In this document: one piece after another, positions 6,231 to 8,823 of the stretch
Layout of the letters: each line of letters opens with the position of its first letter
Numbering within the stretch: position 1 is the stretch's first letter
From: an uncultured Bacillota bacterium
Lineage (GTDB): Bacteria; Bacillota_I; Bacilli_A; RFN20; CAG-826
Assembly: GCA_946612055.1 (NCBI GenBank)
Contig: CAMOEH010000042.1
Coordinates: 1-8,823, forward strand
Direction: 5' to 3'
DNA: 8,823 bases
Made by a program: the position numbers and the translations under genes
The notes under the pieces: generated by a model
The model's database searches: none
The model's input: the letters and a program-made list of their open reading frames with translations, nothing else
What the model was told of the DNA's origin: nothing

Positions 6231-7669
6231 TGCTTTTCTCCTTCCAAATATTTCGGATAACGTTCGTCGTAAATCGCTTTTTTCTCTGGACGCGGATAGA
6301 AAGTCTTTTCGATGGGATTGAAACGCTTGCAGGCTTCTTCTAAGCCTATGATTCCTAAGGAGGAAGCGGTCATTGCAATGGCCCCAACCGTCCCTGCGTC
6401 TTTGATGGCCATCTTATGAAGCGGGATGCCAAGAATATCGGCTCTCATTTGAAGCCACTTTTCGTTAATGGATCCGCCTCCGCTAACAAAAAGCTCTTTA
6501 ATTTTTACCCCGGCTTTTTCCAAGGTCTCAATATTCCAACGAGATTGGTAACAGAGCCCTTCGCAAAGCGCATTGAACAAATCTTGACGCGAGGAGGAAA
6601 GGGTTAATCCGTTAATCGAGGCATAAATCGAACCATCTTGCAATGGAGTTCCTCTTCCTGCGAAATGAGGATGGATTTCCAAAAAGGAAGGGGCCGTGTC
6701 CAATTCTTTGGATAATTCGGCCAATGCAACCTTCTTTTCTTGTCCGGGGCAAAGCGAGTTTACAAACCAATCTAAAGCCGCTCCCGAAGTATTGATTAAG
6801 GCATAACAACAATTCCCAACCGGAGTAGGAATGACCCCATATCCTTGGGAAGCGAGCACATTCACGTCCACGTCCTTCCCGAAAATGGGAGTAATGCATT
6901 CGCATGTCCCTAAGCCATCGGCTCCAAAGCCAATGGAGAAAGCATTCGATCCAAGAAGATTAGCAACTTGATCATGGGAAGCCGATACGATTTTCGCTTC
7001 CGTCATGATTCCTAATTCTTCTTGAACCTTCTTTGTAATACTTCCGGCAATCGTTCCCGATTTCACGGGTTTCGAGAACAAAGACATCGAGATGCCAGCA
7101 GCATCAAAAACGGCTCTCTCATAAGCCAAGGAAAAGACATTGAAGCATTGGGTTCTCGCGGCAAGAGAATAATCGATTTGTGCGACGCCCGTAAGCAAAT
7201 AGACGACATAATCTTCCATAAGCATCACCCGTTTGCATTTGGCGAATATTTCCGGGTGGTTTTCTTTGACATATAGCAACTTAGGGAAGGAGAACATGCC
7301 ATTACTTTTTTGGCCAGTTGTTTTAGCGTAAAAAGAGGCAGAAAGTTTTTCCTCGAGCCATTTGGCTTGTTTGCTTCCTCTAGGATCGCTATAAAGCATG
7401 CAATCAAATAAGGGGCGATCGTTTTCATCTAGCATCACGAAAGCTTCGCCGAACGAGGTGACGCCGATGCCTAGAATATCAGGATGCTCCATTAACGCTT
7501 GCTTTATTAAAGCAAAGACCGCCTCTTTCAAAGCGAGAACGTCGATACATTCGTTATCGCCAGTGCGTAGGCTTGGATAACTTCGGTAATAATCGGCGAT
7601 TTTTCCAGAGTCATCGAAAACAACGATCTTTGATCCCGTCGTCCCAATGTCTAGCCCTGCTAATTTCAT
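6227..7669 (-). CDS. FGGY-family carbohydrate kinase
   Basis: The 480-residue product is an FGGY-family sugar kinase with two ASKHA-fold domains. The N-terminal phosphate-1 motif is GLDIGTTGSK (5-14). SHDQ at 231-234 provides the putative catalytic base D233. The C-terminal adenosine-binding motif FVSGGGS lies at 394-400, followed by ADILGIP (410-416) and GTVGAIAMTA (426-435). FGGY enzymes phosphorylate ketoses, aldonates or polyols such as xylulose, fuculose, rhamnulose, ribulose, gluconate and glycerol. The exact substrate is not readable here. Because an aldose-ketose isomerase is encoded immediately upstream with a 4-base ATGA overlap, a ketose is the best guess. No convincing ribosome binding site precedes the ATG at 7669, so translation is probably coupled to the isomerase. 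Confidence 0.9.
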   Translation of the reverse strand: MKLAGLDIGTTGSKIVVFDDSGKIADYYRSYPSLRTGDNECIDVLALKEAVFALIKQALMEHPDILGIGVTSFGEAFVMLDENDRPLFDCMLYSDPRGSKQAKWLEEKLSASFYAKTTGQKSNGMFSFPKLLYVKENHPEIFAKCKRVMLMEDYVVYLLTGVAQIDYSLAARTQCFNVFSLAYERAVFDAAGISMSLFSKPVKSGTIAGSITKKVQEELGIMTEAKIVSASHDQVANLLGSNAFSIGFGADGLGTCECITPIFGKDVDVNVLASQGYGVIPTPVGNCCYALINTSGAALDWFVNSLCPGQEKKVALAELSKELDTAPSFLEIHPHFAGRGTPLQDGSIYASINGLTLSSSRQDLFNALCEGLCYQSRWNIETLEKAGVKIKELFVSGGGSINEKWLQMRADILGIPLHKMAIKDAGTVGAIAMTASSLGIIGLEEACKRFNPIEKTFYPRPEKKAIYDERYPKYLEGEKQ

Positions 7670-8823
7670 TCGTCGATATCCACAATTTCGTAATGGAGGT
7701 AACGGGTGAAAGCTTCCAAAAGAATCTTCTTCATATGTCCGACCCCAACGGTGGTGTGATGCTTGAATCCACCATAGCCTAAACGAACTAGTTTCTTTTG
7801 TAATTCGGGGATCTCAGCCACGCCAGCGCAACCGAAATATGCTTTTTCGATTGGCTCGCCGGTGAATTTCCCTTCGCTGACATAGACAATCAATTTCCCA
7901 TCTTTAGTCTGGCAATTGCTGAAGGTGAAATCGAAGGGGCGAATCCTTCCTTCGTTAGTTCCCCATCCCGAGCCAGGATCGGTTTTGTCAAACATCTTAT
8001 GGGAGGTTAATTGTCCTTTTCCCGCCATCAAAGACTGGGCTACAGGGCCGCAATGGAAGAGGATGACTTTGTTTTCATCTTCCCCATAGTTGTTATTCCA
8101 ATCAAGGCATGCCGTGGATTGCTCACTAGCCAAAGCCATGGCGCGCATGGTAATCGCACTGCAAAGATCGATTTCGCAGCTCGCGACAATGCCGCGATCG
8201 TTCAACTCGGACAATAAAACGCAAGGGCAGACACGGAGGATAGTTTCCATCTCGTTCCAGCATCGAAGCGTAATCGCATCTAAGTGATACGTGTCGATAT
8301 ATTCATCAATTTCAACACCGATTTTGGCAAGCATCGTCAAATTGCCGCAAGGGATTTTCGAAGCATCCGTGTATTCTTGTAGCCTCTTAATTTTGGCAAT
8401 GACTTTTGGGTCATCGTCCTTACGCTTCTGGACGTTGAAGACGAGTTCAGAAAGGTCGAAACTTTCAACCGTGATTCCGTATTTTTCCAAAGCAATTTCA
8501 TCGAAGCGAGTGGTTTTAAAGGCGGTTGTACGTGCGCCAATGCAGCCAAGGGTGAAGCGCTTCATGCCGTTGACGACGCGGCAAATCGCGGCGAAGTCGC
8601 GTAGATTCTCTTGGAATTTCTCGCTAGAAGGATGGACGACGTGGGGAGGAAGCATTGTAAACGGAATGCCCGTTTGCGTGAAAACGTCTGAAACGGAGAA
8701 TTTACCACAGAAGGCATCGCGTCGATGGGCAAAATCCATTTTCCCAATTTCGTCTGGATAAGCTTGGAGCAAAATCGGAACTCCAGCATCTCTAAGCGCA
8801 TTGAAGGCGCCATTCTCGTCGAC
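7666..8823 (-). CDS. L-fucose/L-arabinose isomerase-like protein, partial (5' end beyond window)
   Basis: The frame is open from the right edge to a TGA at 7668-7666, giving 385 residues with no start in view. The residues before the TTG at 8772 (VDENGAFNALRDAGVPI) still look like family sequence, so that TTG is internal. Recognisable segments are QAYPDEIGKMDFAHRRDAFC (20-39), LRCWNEM (186-192), LNDRG (207-211), CEIDL (216-220), LDWNNNYG (240-247), FHCGP (256-260) and HHTTVGVGHMKK near the C terminus. By analogy with FucI and AraA, an acidic residue in LNDRG/CEIDL and a C-terminal histidine would bind the divalent metal. The enzyme should convert an aldose to a ketose. It is the first visible gene of the leftward operon. 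Family length suggests roughly 80-110 residues are missing. The substrate is unknown; it is related to but not clearly L-fucose isomerase itself. Confidence 0.85.
   Translation of the reverse strand, partial: VDENGAFNALRDAGVPILLQAYPDEIGKMDFAHRRDAFCGKFSVSDVFTQTGIPFTMLPPHVVHPSSEKFQENLRDFAAICRVVNGMKRFTLGCIGARTTAFKTTRFDEIALEKYGITVESFDLSELVFNVQKRKDDDPKVIAKIKRLQEYTDASKIPCGNLTMLAKIGVEIDEYIDTYHLDAITLRCWNEMETILRVCPCVLLSELNDRGIVASCEIDLCSAITMRAMALASEQSTACLDWNNNYGEDENKVILFHCGPVAQSLMAGKGQLTSHKMFDKTDPGSGWGTNEGRIRPFDFTFSNCQTKDGKLIVYVSEGKFTGEPIEKAYFGCAGVAEIPELQKKLVRLGYGGFKHHTTVGVGHMKKILLEAFTRYLHYEIVDIDE

Noticed and set aside
8291..8761. Plus-strand open frame of 156 codons opposite the isomerase
   Set aside because: It is long, but fully antisense to clear isomerase family sequence, with low-complexity Ser-rich content typical of a shadow frame.
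8770..8772. TTG as the start codon of the isomerase
   Set aside because: The frame stays open to the window edge with family-like sequence upstream, so the true start lies outside the window.
4382..8823. Calling the leftward operon an L-fucose pathway (fucI-fucK-fucA)
   Set aside because: The aldolase is of the FbaA/GatY zinc type with HLDHG and GTAHG motifs, not the fuculose-phosphate aldolase family, and the isomerase is only distantly FucI-like.

Overview
The window looks like chromosomal sequence from a Bacillota-type bacterium, most likely a Bacilli/Erysipelotrichia-like or related gut lineage. This is inferred from moderate-to-low GC by eye, strong AGGAGG-type ribosome binding sites, tightly packed operons and the gene families present. 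No taxonomic marker gene is present, so the placement is tentative. The genetic code appears standard: TGG encodes Trp, and TAA, TGA and TAG are all used as stops.

Layout. (1) Positions 1-150, minus strand: the 5' end of a gene resembling the coenzyme F420-0:glutamate ligase (CofE) family, running off the left edge and carrying an in-frame TAG. (2) 151-267: a divergent promoter region. (3) 268-1167, plus: a LysR-family regulator. (4) 1168-2589, minus: a COG2509-type FAD-dependent oxidoreductase whose stop codon directly abuts that of the LysR gene. (5) 2590-2754: a second divergent control region with small palindromes. (6) 2755-4381, plus: a two-gene operon for KDPG/KHG aldolase (eda) and 2-keto-3-deoxygluconate kinase (kdgK). 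(7) 4415-8823, minus: a four-gene sugar-catabolic operon, transcribed from beyond the right edge in the order FucI/AraA-like isomerase (5' end missing), FGGY-family sugar kinase, DUF4432 aldose-1-epimerase-like protein and class II (zinc) aldolase. The two catabolic modules converge at about 4382-4414.

How the genes could work together. The minus-strand operon contains the parts of an isomerase-kinase-aldolase route: anomer interconversion (DUF4432), aldose to ketose (isomerase), ketose to ketose phosphate (FGGY kinase), then retro-aldol cleavage (class II aldolase), probably to DHAP plus an aldehyde. The substrate cannot be read from the sequence. L-fucose itself normally uses a different (adducin-type) aldolase, so this may be a pathway for a less common sugar. 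The eda-kdgK pair converts 2-keto-3-deoxygluconate to pyruvate plus glyceraldehyde-3-phosphate, the common end of hexuronate and aldonate breakdown. Neither a transporter nor a KDG-forming dehydratase is visible. Whether the two modules serve the same substrate is open. No tRNA, rRNA, CRISPR array or mobile element was seen, and no stretch over 300 bases lacks a gene.
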